Part shown: piece after piece, positions 44,101 to 57,100 of the stretch
Layout: every line of letters begins with the position of its first letter
Position numbering within the stretch: the first letter of the stretch is position 1
NCBI GenBank assembly: GCA_043228905.1
Contig: JBHGNT010000001.1
Coordinates: forward strand, 1,364,001 to 1,428,000
Direction of reading: 5' to 3'
From: Azolla caroliniana
Taxonomy: Eukaryota > Polypodiophyta
Length of the DNA: 64,000 nucleotides
The notes under the pieces: model-generated
The model's database searches: none
What the model was told of the DNA's origin: nothing
What the model saw: only the letters and a program-made list of their open reading frames with translations
Program-made: the position numbers and the translations under genes

Positions 44101-45649
44101 CTGATAGTTTCATTATTTATAAAAGTTATGTGTCCATGTTTTTTTAATTGTACAGAATAATGGCATACCCTAATGAATTCCATAGGCCAATGTAATATTG
44201 ACTCGAAAGCCCTTGATAACAACTTGGAGGCAAGTGAAGGCAATAGTAAATGTTTTTTCGTAGCTGCATGGAAATCACTAGAGCTGAAAAAACTTAGTAT
44301 AACCTGCATGAAACTGTTCCACTAATCAGAAGACAGACAAAAATACAGCAAACTATTACCACATTCTGTAAGCGTAGCAGTAGCATTCAACATTAACAAA
44401 CCATGAGACTATACTTCGAATTAATAATTCCATATAATCATAAGATATATGTTGTCACCTTGCAAGTCTTTCGTAGCGCGAATAGCTCTGGAAACTTCTT
44501 GGAAACATATATACAAGCTAGATAATGGTATCTGTTGCAATTAAAGGGACTTCTAGCAAGATCTTCACAAACTCCAGATAGGATATCATCAATCATTTTC
44601 AAGTCTCGATGTTCATATGCATTCCAAACAGCACAAAGAATATCTAGATCCGCTATAAACAGCATATCAAGCATATGAGAAAAATAAGTTAATCGACAGT
44701 GAAACCAAGAGACAGAAATAAACCACTATTCATCACCATGATCACAAACAGAAATATGCATTGAGACCGAGCATAATGCTATTATCGAGACAGTAAGCAA
44801 TTGGAAATGACATAGTATAACATGAGAAAATAAGAGTTGGTCATCCTCAAAATATCTCACCTTCTTTAAATCCAAGTTCCTCTGCCTGATTTGCTACTTG
44901 TTAAGGAAAGAAATTTGCAAAGATAAAGAAAATATTATCTGAAAAGAAGCACTAAATGAAGCATTCTTGTGGAATTGCATGTTAGATACGCATGCCAGGA
45001 AGAAGGAAAAACATGCATCTTGCTTTCGTCCAAAAAACAATTTGCAGGAAAAGAAAACATGGATTTTTAAGAGGTGAAAAATAAAATCGACGAAATAAAA
45101 CTAGCCTTTTTTATGGAAAAACAAAAGCAATATCACAAAATAAAGAAGGCAAACAGAAATTAACGAAAGAAAATGAGAATTTTGAGAGATGAAAACGAGA
45201 ATTACACAAAATAAAGAAGCCAAACTGCATTCTATGAAGAAAAACAACCATCTTGTTTGATGGGAACCCGTGGCTCACAATTTTTATAAAGGATGGGAAA
45301 AAAATCAATTTTGTGTATGATATGAAGTGGAGAAAATGAATAAGAACGGTGAGGATACAGATTCCACCTTCCTGAAGGAGAATGATAAAGAAGCACCAAA
45401 CTGATGATGATGATCTTTTCCGTTAATATTATCAGTATATTGACTCGTCCCTTGATTTCTTATATACATTTCTGTATCATCTTCTTCTATTTCTTCTTTT
45501 GCCTCTTTCTTCTCTTCTTCTTCTTTTTCGGTCTCTTCCTCTGATTCTGCCTCTGCTTCGACTTCTTCATCGGCCATGGGAGCATCGTTCAAATCGAAAC
45601 CTTTCTTAGGCGCCATGTTCAAATCTAAATTCTCTGCAGAAGAAGACAT
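29138..45649 (-). CDS. INTS1: Integrator complex subunit 1
   Basis: Thirty-two in-phase exons give 2224 residues; human INTS1 is about 2190. Exons: 45649-45368, 44885-44861, 44652-44459, 44303-44169, 44072-43965, 42499-42375, 41829-41619, 41499-41413, 41337-41218, 41083-41031, 40934-40817, 40253-40062, 39983-39873, 39373-39254, 39176-39063, 38993-38919, 38050-37896, 37555-37249, 36636-36553, 36474-36106, 34764-34191, 33633-33522, 33456-33337, 33052-31837, 31715-31447, 31183-30952, 30873-30792, 30721-30645, 30563-29946, 29836-29652, 29432-29317, 29226-29138. The N-terminus has LDLN and FDLNDAP motifs and an acidic run (residues 26-60). The DUF3677-type signature VYLDDAVGPRAWIEHDGCK lies at about 213-231; the rest is helical-repeat-like. 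INTS1 is the scaffold of the nuclear Integrator, which cleaves snRNA 3' ends and terminates paused polymerase II. Exon 2 is a 25-base microexon; the last 10 residues of exon 31 lie in a T-rich run and are less certain. Confidence 0.82.
33060..33275 (-). mobile_element. LINE 3' fragment, copy D
   Basis: GAAAGATATATGAATGTC, AAGGCAAAATGGCATAT, GACATTTTAAAACATTGTC and CTTCGAAAGATTTCCAGATT follow the family order. It is in an INTS1 intron, in the same orientation as the host gene, and starts only eight bases from the acceptor of exon 24. Confidence 0.7.
35103..35290 (-). mobile_element. LINE 3' fragment, copy E
   Basis: CAAAGATATATGAACATATT, AGGCCAAAAATGGCCTAAAC, AGAGATTACATCTTAAAATA and TCTGCCTTCAAAAGAAATGG follow the family order. 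It is sense to INTS1 and lies in the 1.3-kb intron between exons 20 and 21. Confidence 0.7.
38440..38818 (+). mobile_element. LINE 3' fragment, copy F (opposite orientation)
   Basis: The reverse complement matches copies C and G well: CCGAAGTGAGGGAAGC, CTTCGAAAGATCTCTGGCC, GAGATTACATCTTAAATG, then GGCCATAATGGCC and a C/T-rich tail. On the plus strand it reads as a short open stretch ending SFEDKN-stop followed by a 3' untranslated-like region. It is antisense to INTS1 and is the best-preserved small copy. Confidence 0.75.
43190..43625. repeat. Diverged tandem duplication of about 235 bp in an INTS1 intron
   Basis: Two copies share, in order, CCATAGACAATTTCTTATTTG / CCATAGATATTCTCTTATTTG, TACCCAAGTTC, TCATGGTGC, ACTTCCT and AGTGGGT blocks. 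They lie about 235 bases apart in the intron between exons 5 and 6. Divergence is substantial, so the duplication is old. Confidence 0.65.
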
Positions 45650-48088
45650 GCTCGTATATCCTCTCCTTCTATCACTCACTCTCTCTGTCTCCCTCTCTCT
45701 CTGTGTTTATGTGAAGTGCCTGCCTACCCCTAAGTATTATCTATTTCCCCAAATGCCCCTCTCTACTGCACAACTTTTCAAGCGAAGGGAATATGATGAA
45801 ATTTCAATTAAAATAATGATTGTTTGTCTTTGATAAGGTTTAGCTGTATCGGAAGCGAAGGTTTGAATCTCCAATTTATGGTATAAGCATTGGATCTTAT
45901 TGAATGTGTATGATACATCCACGATGAACCCTTGTAAACACTATTGAAAGATCAATAAACACGTATTTGGATGGTTTATCATTTGTACTTTATTCTGACT
46001 GTATTTATGGCAACATGTGAATTGCATGCAAAGGGTTTTTCAGAGGTATATCTAGACACTCAAGCCAAATATAAAATGGGAAATCGATTGACGAGTCCAA
46101 TTAGAATCGATAGAATCTACTATTGTGAGTTGTATTTGAGTTTTTGAATAGTTAATGTTAAGGTTTTGCTACCCTATATGGAGGTAAAGCCATGTGTCAT
46201 GATCAATGGGGGAACCCTCAATAGTCAAACCCATTCATCTTCAAAAAGCTGACGAATAATGGTGTCCGTTGAGTCCCTTGATTATGATTTAAACCATCCC
46301 ATTATTAATGATGTTTGCATAATGTGGCACGGTAGGAGATTTGATTGGAATCTCGCTACCATCACGATATTCTCGCATTTTGTGTGCTTGCAATACTAGA
46401 TATAACATCATGTTTTTGGGCATTACATATGCCCATTGAATCAACAATCATTGAAATAGTTGGTTTTTTTGTCGTTGTTGTCTTTGCATAAACAATCGAT
46501 GAAGGAGAAAGAAAGATTGACAAAAGAATATTCAAGGTTATAGACTTATTTTGTAAGTTACAAGGGTTGCCAAAATTACAACACATGATTGCTATTTTCT
46601 TGATCCTCCACTGAAATTGCATGGAAGCAATGGTGATGGACACATGGATAGTTTGGATTTTGTATGGTCATTAGTTGGATATGTAGACAATAGGGAGAAC
46701 AGGAATGCATGAGAGCAAAACAGAACCCAATACCTTGTATGTTGAAAGGTAAAGAACACAATTTTACTATCTAGCTAATTACGAGAAGAGAATATGTGTT
46801 TCGAATATTTGTCAGCAAGTTGTTACATCACAATGCAAGTGGAAAGCCGAATAGATAATGAAGTCACCATCAAGGTAAACTCATTGCAAAAAGAAGAAGG
46901 CTTATAGTATGCGTGCATAAAAATTGAATGTTTATAAGCAAGCAAAATTTGCATTCGTGATGCAAGGTGAAAGCCAAATAACTAAGCACTAGGGTAAGCT
47001 TAGAACAAGAAGAAGAAAAAAGTATAATACGAGTGATTAAATTAAAATAAGCAATTAATGTATCAAAATGCAAGCCAATAAACTATATAGCAGGGTAAGA
47101 TAGATACAAAGTAACATGCACCAATAGTGTGTACATATGGTATGATGCAAAGGAAAAGAAAAAAGGATGTGTGAGTGGATATTTTTTCAACTTGGTAATG
47201 TAAGAAATCATGTTTGGTAAATGGCCTTATCGAGTCTCCCCTTCATTTGTGATGGTTAATTGAGAACAAATCCTGTTGTTTCCGAGCAAATCGTCATGTC
47301 ACAAGGTTGGTTGGTTGGATTAGTCGGTCGGATTTTGGTCTCCGAGTGTGCGTTCTTGAAGATTCCAACCATTGGATGGCTTCAGAAACGGAAAATCGTT
47401 CGTTTTTCACATTGGGAAAGAGGGGGGGGGGGGGGGGGGTTGCTTTTTGTCAGGGCAAATCGTCCGTTTTTTTACATTGCAAGTGTGAAAAGGGAAGTCG
47501 CGAGCAGAGGAGACCGGCAGTAGCCAGTCGGCAAGAACACTACGCAAAAGGGGACGGGGGGGGCTGGCCAAAGTCGGTCGACGTGTGACCGGCCCAGCCG
47601 GTGGCCAGCGATTGCATGGGCGTTTATTGGATAATAAAGAAGTAATTAGATAATAAATAAGTAGAAAACGTGTTAATTGGGAGGGGGGGGGGGGTTAAGA
47701 GACTCTCTCTCTCTCTCTCTCTCTCTCTCCTCCCTTCTCTCTCTACATTGTTCTTTGTACACACTGAGACAGACAGACGGACAGACAGACAGCTCCCTTT
47801 GCAGAAGCGGAAGCAGACGACGACGACGACGACGACGAAGAAGAAGAAGCAATCGAATGAAAGAAGCAGCAGCAGACGAAGAACAGAAGAAGAACCTATT
47901 TCAGATTTCGCCCTCATTTGTATATCCTCCCCCCCTCTTACAACATCTCTTTATATACATAGATTATTCCTCGAAACACACGAGCAGGAATTTGGCAAAT
48001 TAGTTTCTTTTCCTCGCTTCCCACCTTATTAGGGCTCCTACACAAGATCTACAGAATCTACCCTTCGTTTCTTTCTTCTTCTGAAATC
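45650..48088. promoter_or_regulatory. Region between the divergent INTS1 and USP9X-type genes
   Basis: This 2.4-kb stretch carries the upstream sequence of both genes. The INTS1 side has a pyrimidine-rich (CTCTCT) block near 45670-45710. The USP9X side is richer in G and C from about 47250. It holds two poly-G runs (47422-47439, 47683-47694), a CT run (47702-47729) and GAC/GAA triplet runs (47817-47850). A TATA-like TTATATACA at about 47950 could place the start of transcription near 47980; this is a guess from position. No exon is supported in the AT-rich middle. Confidence 0.5.
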
Positions 48089-48121
48089 ATGGCTTGTGCT
48101 GGTAATGACCAGGCTGCATGA
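48089..48121 (+). CDS. Upstream ORF (10 codons) before the USP9X-type start
   Basis: ATG at 48089 opens MACAGNDQAA and stops at TGA 48119-48121. It lies 21 bases upstream of, and in the same frame as, the main start codon at 48143. If it is in the mature leader it could lower translation of the main frame or permit rare read-through. Whether it lies in the transcript is not known. Confidence 0.45.
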   Translation: MACAGNDQAA

Positions 48122-48142
48122 AGAAGAGACCGAGGCAAGGGC

Positions 48143-51100
48143 ATGTCTATGGATCTGTGCTGGGACAGGGGTACTGAAGTTAATACAATAAAACAGAAGC
48201 AGAAAAAGGAGCAGAAGCAGGAACAAGAAGAAGAAGCGAAACAACAAGAAAAGGAAACAGAAGAAGAGGAGGAAGAAGTACTAGAGGTTAATCTGAAGGA
48301 AGAGATAGAACCCGAAGGTGAAGGTTGGGAGAGCAACTCAAGTGAAGATACATCAGTGGGAGAATATGAAGGAGGAGGAGGTGGAGGTGAAGGAGGAGAT
48401 ATGATGATGATGATGAACATGCCGACGGAACGCGCTGATGTGGATAACATCGACGACGATGATGAACTGGCACTGGAATTCCCACTGGAGGATCTCACGG
48501 TGCTCTTAGAAGGTCTCAACAAGTGGCCATGGACTGTATACCCTATCCACCTTACCAACTGTCTCTCCTCTGCTGCCAAGCTTGCCAGTGTAAACATGGA
48601 AGATGCCAGCTCGGACACTTCTCGGCGCTTGCAAAGCTTATATAGGGAGGCAGTGCCTAGTGCGTTTGAGAAATGTCTCGACGATAAGGCTATATGGAAG
48701 TGGAATGACGAGATTCACAACAATATCTTTGATGCCCTTTGTCGACTTGTCGACTTGGTAGTGGCCAAATTGCCTCATCTCCTACAGGATGACGAGGGTT
48801 GCTTGGGTTTGGCAATGGAGGATATGCTTCCCTTGCTTAGATCTCTTGCCTTAGGGCTGGATAAGCAGAGTCAGTATCATTTGAAGCACAAGGACCAATC
48901 CCGCTCTTCTTTAGGTAACTCACTTTCTTCTTCATCGGGTTCGGCTTTAGGACTTGGGTCACCTAAGTTTGCTAGGCCTCTGGTCTCTCCCAAAAGCGGA
49001 GAAGAGGGCTCGTATTCATGGGTTTCCTATTTGCTCAACTACTTTGGAAAGACTGGTTATGGGAATGGCTATCAGCAGCTATTAAGGGTCCTTTCCACAC
49101 CTCAAAAGCTTGTCCCGGCTGTACTTGAGGCATTGCTTCTCATTGTATCAAAAGCAGCAGAGTTTCTCACCGATGATGTGGCAGAAGCATTCATTGATCC
49201 TGGTAATAGGGTCCTTAAGTACGTCGCCCATAAGCTAGAATCGGATGTAGATGCTTTGAGTGACAAAACTAGGGATGGATCCTTTGCTGCACTTTCATCC
49301 ATTCTCAAACATCTCCAGGTTATCATTGCAAGGAGCACTTCGTTGGAAAGAGCTGAGAATGTAGTGAGTGTTGTGCAAAGGGTGTTGGTTGAAAGAATGC
49401 TTAGTTTCCATTCATTTAACAAGCAACTCAGCGCGGTACGGGAGATCAATAAGCTTCTAGAGAATGCACGATTGGTTTCTTCAAGGTAGATGCACTTCTT
49501 CCTTTTTTAACCCTTGAATTTGCAAAATAAAAGTTTCTAGAGTTATTGGGTTATTTTGATTGTTGCTTTTAGCTAGGAATGGGACCATATGTTTCAATGG
49601 GTTGTTGGTTTATTCTTATTGATGCTCTTAAGCTATTTTGTTGTATAAAACAGTGACGATCCTGATGCCTTGTGCACAACAATCCAGTGGCTGGAGAGAA
49701 TGGACATATTACGTAAGGTTGTTCGCTCTCATCTACACCATAAACAGTATGTTGATCAGGCAATTATCTGTCCCTTCTTCTATCACTTCCAGAAGCATAT
49801 TTGAAATCTCCCCTCTATATACTTGCAGAACTAATTAAGCCTAAATGGGCTGCAGGTTGAGAAAATCATGAAGTTCCTTCTTCAGGAGAAGCGGCTTTCT
49901 GAGGAGCATTTGGATGCAATATGGGCAGCTATAGAGAAGCCTGATCAGTTTGAAACGGTAGAAAAGCTATACATTGAAATAATGTATAAGGAAAAGGATT
50001 ATAAGCTAACTGTAATCGCCTCTTGATTATTATGCCAGGTGAAAGCCAACATTTTTGACCTTATTGCAGATTTGGCTTGGTCTTTCTCTCCTGAACAGCT
50101 AGACAGTTTGTTTGGTCGATTTGAACGAAGCCAGGTATTATGTGTTTCTGTATTCTCTTTGGTCTTTTGGCTCATCGGCATCGCCCACAAATATTTTTCC
50201 TTTTTCCTTTGATAGGGTCACTCTCCATCTGATACTGTCAAAATTTTGGCCTTGGTGAAAAAACTCGCACGAAGTGATAACAAGGGAGTCATGGCTTCAA
50301 GGTTACATAGTTTTTTCTGAGATTTTTATTTCACTTGGGTTGATAGGATGTATCGAACTTTCTCATTTGAGCCATATGTATAGCATGTGTGACATGAAAT
50401 TGTAAACCAGAAAGAAAGGTTTGGAATGCACAATGTTAATGCAGATGAGTTGTGGATGGCGGATGGTAGATATTTACTAGATGCAGAAGTTGAGCCAGTT
50501 GAATTCATTCTTTAAAATGATATTCAATATTCAGTAGAAACTGTTCTACTTTTTATCAATTAAAAGTGTTGTGGATAGATGGCCTATTCTCTTGCAACAT
50601 TAGAATCTTCTTGGAATAGATGCAAAACTGTAATGAAGAAAACAATCCTGTCAATGCTATTTTTGGCATTCACAAACTGTCTACTTTTCCAAGACGCTTT
50701 GATGCTAAAAATGCCAAGCCATGTTTGTTTGTATGTATGTTTTGTTGATATTTTCTGACCTGTTTCAAATCGAATAGCATAATTTTTACTGATTAACTAG
50801 AAGGTTTCCTGTGCAGGTTACTGGAGCTTTTATGGAAGTTGATGCTAGCTGATGATGCGCCTGGAGAGATCATGGAGTCTGGAGCATTTACAGAGATTCT
50901 CAGTCATTATGATTCCATAAATTGTGCAAGCAAAGATGTGGGTCAGAGAAGCTTTTACAATAGCTGTAAGATGTTTTATGTGCTAGATTGGTGCCTGTTT
51001 GCCGAAACCTGATGCCTGTGGCGTATTCTGCCATTGGACGTTTACTTGCGATTCTCTATTCTTCTTGATTTGACAAAGAGTGCCTAGTATCCATCAGATG

Positions 51101-54100
51101 GACAACCTGTTTTGCGATGCTTATAAAAGGAAGTTAGAGCAGTGTATGAATCTTTGTAGGGGTTTCTCATTGACCCATAAAATTAGCAATAACCTATACT
51201 GGGTTCTGGTTTCATCCAGCCATACTTGCTTATGAAAAGCTGAGGAATGCAAGGTAAGAAGAATTAAGGTGATACATCTCCCCATGAATTGGGAGCACAG
51301 AAATCTGATGCACAGGCATAAAGCAATGAAGTTAACAAAACTGCTGTTGCACTTTTTCTGGCAGTGAAGTGATAAATCCCTTTAGTTTGAGCATATGTGT
51401 CTTGTAGACTGAATGCAAGCTGGAAGGATACCGAACGTCCAAGATTTCTATTCTTGATAACCATTATGATCATTAAGGTCATTGGACCATAATTGCAGGA
51501 AACAAAGTAAAGGGAGCAGAACTGCTCCCTAAAGCCTAAAATGCCGTTTTTCTGAATTTGGTTTCATTGTGCTCTCCGGGTTTAGTGTTTGAAGGCGTTT
51601 TTGATGGTTTTGTGGTCTCTATCTAGTATGGACTTTCTCCCATAACTGCCATTCCACACAGCCCATGTTCCTTAACCCATCACATGCTCATCATATCTAT
51701 CGTACCTTGAAGATAGACAATTACTTAATATGCTTTATATATGTGTATCTCAGGAAACTGATGGATTTGTATTTTTATACAAATACATGAACAAATAATT
51801 TAAATATTCCCCACAGTATCCTAATTTTGATGATGTGAAAACCAGTTCAATTATTTCCCATCATACCCCGCATGTTAAACAGAGTCCTTCAGCTGTCAGT
51901 TCATGCCTGTGATTCGGATCAGTTTTTAAATTCGGGGAACATTCCCCAGATTTAAGGTCTTTGTAAGCAATATAGCTGTTGCATTTTCCTGGTGGTCTGG
52001 TTCACTAGGCCCGAGCGATGTCTTACATCGATGACTGCATAATGTTTCCATCTCTTGAGGAAACCTATATGAGCTTGTAAGCATGTATATATACCAATTT
52101 CCTATCTATCAAAGCAAAGGTCATTTGCCAATCAATGATAATCTTTAGTACACAAGTAAAGAGCGTGAAAACACAGTTTCATTAGCATTATTGGCGGGGA
52201 ATGTTGTTCCGAGCTCCTTGTTAAGCCTTCAGCTGTTCACTTGCGTATGGAATGCATGCCATTTGACCTCAGCCAAGATATGTGACCTTACATAATAGTC
52301 ATTCTGATTCTAGGAACATCCAATTGGTTTTACTGTCCAGAGATTTCCAGATCTTTGGTTCCCAAGGTTGTGTACCTTTGATAAAAATGATAATATGGTG
52401 CGTGCACAACTTTTATAAATGAAGATCTGTTTAGTGAATTGATATCAGGGTCTGCTGAAAATACTACTATCAGTGATAAGAGATGGACAAAATACAATCC
52501 AGTCTTGGTGCAGGAATGCTTTTACAATCTTGGCATAGGAGGTGATTGTGAGAGAACAAACCTCTCCAAATCAAATACAGTTATCAGTTGAATTAGGGCT
52601 CTTTGATTCTCTATTTATTCATAATATTTCTTGTTCCCTATTACCTTAATTATATCTCCCTATGGCTTATATATAAGATGTGGTAGTTCTCAACATCGCT
52701 GTGATTTCAGAGATTGCAGTACATTCAGAGCAGTTACTTCCCCATTGTGCAGGCGTGCATGTAAGCTAAGATGTCATCATGTGTGCATGTACAATCATGC
52801 ATCATGAAACTGATTAATAGATGGAGACAATCTTGCTTGCCCTGGGGTCATGTGTCGTCTTATACGTAGTAACTTTCAAGGCCTCAGGGGATTGTCAAAG
52901 ACCCCTGTTATCCAGTTGATGAAGGGATACTGTGGGAGATGATAACTTTTCTTGTATGGCTTGTTAATTGTTGATTGAGGGCCTTATCCCTGGGATGCCC
53001 TTGGTGACAATGTTCGCTTGCACCACTGTTTTAAATGCAGCTAATCATAACTTTTCAATTGCAAGGTTGCATATATGCCAATTTTTTATAGAGTATAGCA
53101 CATGCTTCTCTCTATGCCTGCTGGATCAAGAGAAGATCATTTACCTGATAAGCGGCCAAAAGAAGTAAGAAAAAGAAGTAAATATGATAAAAAAGACAAA
53201 AGAATCTTGTTATTGGGACATGAGATTCTCAAGTCAGATATATTATCATTTTTTTTTCGAAAGATCTCTAGCATAGGTTGTTCCAGAATGGAAAGGTCTC
53301 CGAAGCGAGGGAACCACCTGTGAAGGCGGGAGATAATGGCCTTTATTTGTCGATGACGAGGGTGGTGAGGTAGCGGTTCATGAGGACAAGACAGTTCCAT
53401 CCACATAGTCAGAGGGGAGTATCATTCGAGCTTTTGCAAAGCCTTGAGCCATTCCCATGCATGTGGAATGTGTGCCGCTTGACCCTACATAACAGTTATT
53501 CTCGTTCTAGGAATGTGGGAGTGTTTTTATAGGCGTGCATGTGAGGTAATTATAAGAGAACAAGCCAGCATTCTTATTCTCATTCGACGAATATGGGAAT
53601 GTTTTCATATGTTTGCATGTGAAATGACACAAGAGAAGAACACTCTCTGTAAATCATAGTTTCAAATGAATTAGGGCTCTGCAACATTCTATAGATTCAT
53701 GATATTGGAATTGTCAATCAAGAAGATTTCTTGATACATATTAACTTAATCATAGTAGTACTAATATTGATGCAATATTTGTTTTGTGCCACTCAAAACC
53801 GTTCCAGTCTACTTTCTTCCACTATGCCATATCTCGTGGAACTCCTTTGTGACTATTTTTATTGCCATTGCCAATGTAGTGTAACCTTTGATAGGCATAG
53901 AGGTTAACTTTTGTGAGGTGAAAATATCCCTGTATGGATTGATTTTTGATCCCCAACGGGGTCTGATGAATATGCTGATATAAACCTTCCTTGAAAATGT
54001 AAGTGGAATAATGTAATAATATTCAATGCTTGTATATTGTAAATTTTTATGTTATATATTTCTTTCTTGGACAAACTTAATTTTTATTTCTAGGAGTTGT

Positions 54101-57100
54101 CTTTTTATAGCTGCTAGGGGCCATTAAGCGTAAGTAACACTGCTTGTGTCAACTGCAACTATGACATTGACCACTTAAAGATAGCTGTTTACCTGCTTTT
54201 TATATATTTCGCTTCCTTCTTTGCTGCATACTCCCATTCACTTGTTGGAACTACTCTGACTATGGAATACCATATTCCAGACTAAAATCTTTGAAAGGTT
54301 GAGAACCATATATGCATGCTTCCAATATGCCATGAAAATGTTATTAACATAATCAGTTTAATGGTTTAGATTTGATCCAAGTGTGAGAATCCAGTATTGT
54401 CTTCCTCCTTAGTCACATGCTAAAATAGCCGTAACTTCTATATGGCCTGTATAATGTGGGTAAATATTTGTATTATATGTTATTATTTCTGTTCTGCAGG
54501 CAAGCTACACATGCACAATTCAGGAATATCTTTCACTAAAGATTTCTGATGTTGATATTGACTAAGTTTCATTTTGGTTACAGGTCTATATATCTCGCTG
54601 TCTTGCAAACTTGAATGAAGAAAAAGTTGTGATTCCTTCATTGAGGCTACTTCGAGACTTTATTTGGCTTGACATGGAAAAACCATTCTACCAGGCATGT
54701 GTCATAACTTTCAGATACTATTTGCAGAACATCCAAATGAATAGCAGGATAGAGGTGGCCTTGCATGAAATGAGAAGTGTTGTTTTGGTTAAAGCCTTTT
54801 GAACGTCCAGTGTGAAATACCACACAAGCCACAAATTAAACTGAAATTTCAACACCTGCATAATCTTATATAAACGAAGAAGCATCTGGAAGCTAGTTTG
54901 TTCCTGAACAAGGAAGCTGATCCCCTATTCAACCCAAAGATCTGCTTGCTGTTTAGTACTTTGTTATTGATAATCAGAAGAAGAGGATGTAATAAAATAG
55001 AATTCGAACTTTAAAACCTTAAGTTATCATCCTTGTGGCCCCAAAGACTTAATTCGTATTCCTGGAAGCTGGTTTATTTCTTATGACGGAAGTTGACACC
55101 CTCTTTATTGGCCTCAAAGACCTGTACCTGGTTTGGTATAAGAGGATACAATAAAATAGAGTTCAAACTCTGAAAATATGGCTGGCAGCTTAAGCCTATT
55201 TCAATTCCTTAGACAGAGACCTCAATAGGAACGACCTATGTTGGGTTCAATCCACTGGGACCTTATAAGGCATAAGCTGGCACACACCTTCACGTACATC
55301 GAAATAAAAAACTAACCCTACCAACCACATGTCAATTCCAGGGTTAGCCACCTTTGGCTTCTCCTGTCTAGGAACCATTGGCTGTTTGCTTTGACATGCA
55401 ATGCTGTCTTGCACTACTTTAAGAGTTCTACAGGAGCAAGTGAAAATGGAAAATGAATAGATGAAAATAATTTCCTAAAAGAAAAAAAAATCACTTTCTA
55501 GTGATAATATGCATCTGTGAAGCTTCTGACATCTCTCACAAGATGTTTATAAATTGATAAATAAACTATAGGCAGTACAGGAAGCTATATGTTTTGCAAT
55601 ATCTCTGCGATAGTAATAAGTCTTTTGGGTTCTAACAAATTCCATGTGAATTTAACACTTATTTTTATATTTGGCACAGGATCATATGTCTAGGAAGATG
55701 CAACTGCAACAGCTAATAAAGGATCATGATTTATTTAACATGGTTGGTTCTCATTGATGTCTGGATTTTTATATGAACATTTGTTGGCAAAAACTAACCT
55801 AAACTTTTCTAACCCTAACCATCTTGTTTGCAGGTTGTTACCAGCCTAGAAAAGTACATGGGGAGAGCTAGGGTCAAGTTTGACGTGAAATTATCTGATA
55901 CCAGATTGTGTGGAATTGAGAGTTCTTACTTTTCTCACGAGGAAGAAGTAAAGGAGAGACTCGATTTCCTTCTTTTTGTCTTGCAGGTTGGTGTATGAAA
56001 GTTAATGATGTCTTTAAAAAGTGTATCTTTATGTGGGGCACTTCCAATAAGATCTTGAGATTATTGAAATATGGGATGTTTGGCAGTCTAGTGGTTTAAG
56101 CCTTTCATGGGACACAAGTGAAAGACTATGGAATTGCATGATCGAGTCTGCTGCATCTAGGGCAGACAGAGAAATCGGTTTCAGTTGGTTTTGTGATGCA
56201 CTTGATAAATGGTCTCTTCTGGCTTTTGACGCGCAAATAAATATCCTCACAAAGAAAATAATCAAGCTTGATCCTTCATGTTTGTCTCAGGCAGCTTGGA
56301 GGTACATCTTCAAATTCTATGTGTCCTATGAACTCAATATTTTGCTGAGCATTGAGTGTTATTGTTCGTTGTGATTTGTAGGTGTTTCTTGAGGTTATTT
56401 TTGTGGGTGAACCAAAGCAAGGAGAAACTCAAGCCTACACAACCAGAGGATGCTCCTGTCACTCATGATCTAGATCTTGTTGGATTGGAATACCTTTGGC
56501 AAATAGTTTTTTGCTCCCCAGTGGAACCAATCATTGACCAAAGTATCAATATTCTGAGGGAAATCTACACTTGTCTTTCTGATTCCCTCCAAGAAGATGT
56601 TGTTGGTATTCGGCAAAGATTTATTGACAAATGCGTGGAGTTCTTAGAGAAAACCCTTGATCTTGGAGGTTTAAAGTGGATCGAGACCTCTGATAGTAGC
56701 AGTGTTGCTAGCTGCAGCATGGTTGAAGGGTCCAGTGAAGTCATAGAGAAGCAAGAGGAGAAAGATGCAGTTAGCTCTATATCCACTGGGGAATATAGAA
56801 TGCTCGAAAACCAATCCTTAGTTGCAGATTCTGCTTGTTTGCCAGTTGGAGAAGTGCGCCAGGTTGAGAATTGTCTTAGAATTCTCAGGGTAAGTACAAA
56901 TTTCCAAAATTGCAATAATAGATTATACAAAATATTGAAATGTTTTCACAGAAGTTGTTTTGTAGACCTTTATTATCAGGTGTGAAGGAAGATGCCCTCG
57001 CTCAATCCCTCCTCATACGGCATCCTTTCAGGGCAGACCTTTTATACTGGGGGTATGTTGGATAATTTCTTCATTTGTTTTTCTGTTTGTGCTGTATGAC

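Noticed and set aside
47260-48032. Open frames of 87-120 codons upstream of the USP9X-type gene
   Set aside because: They cross poly-G, CT and GAC runs in the promoter/leader region and show no conserved features.
48058-48618. 186-codon minus-strand serine-rich frame
   Set aside because: It is the shadow of the acidic, AAG/GAA-rich first exon of the USP9X-type gene.
49747-49759. GT donor inside TAT|GTTGAT for exon 2 of the USP9X-type gene
   Set aside because: It is in phase but a poor donor, and it would delete VDQ, which fits the USP9X-like QYV-x-x-VEKI context; the GC donor 12 bases on is preferred.
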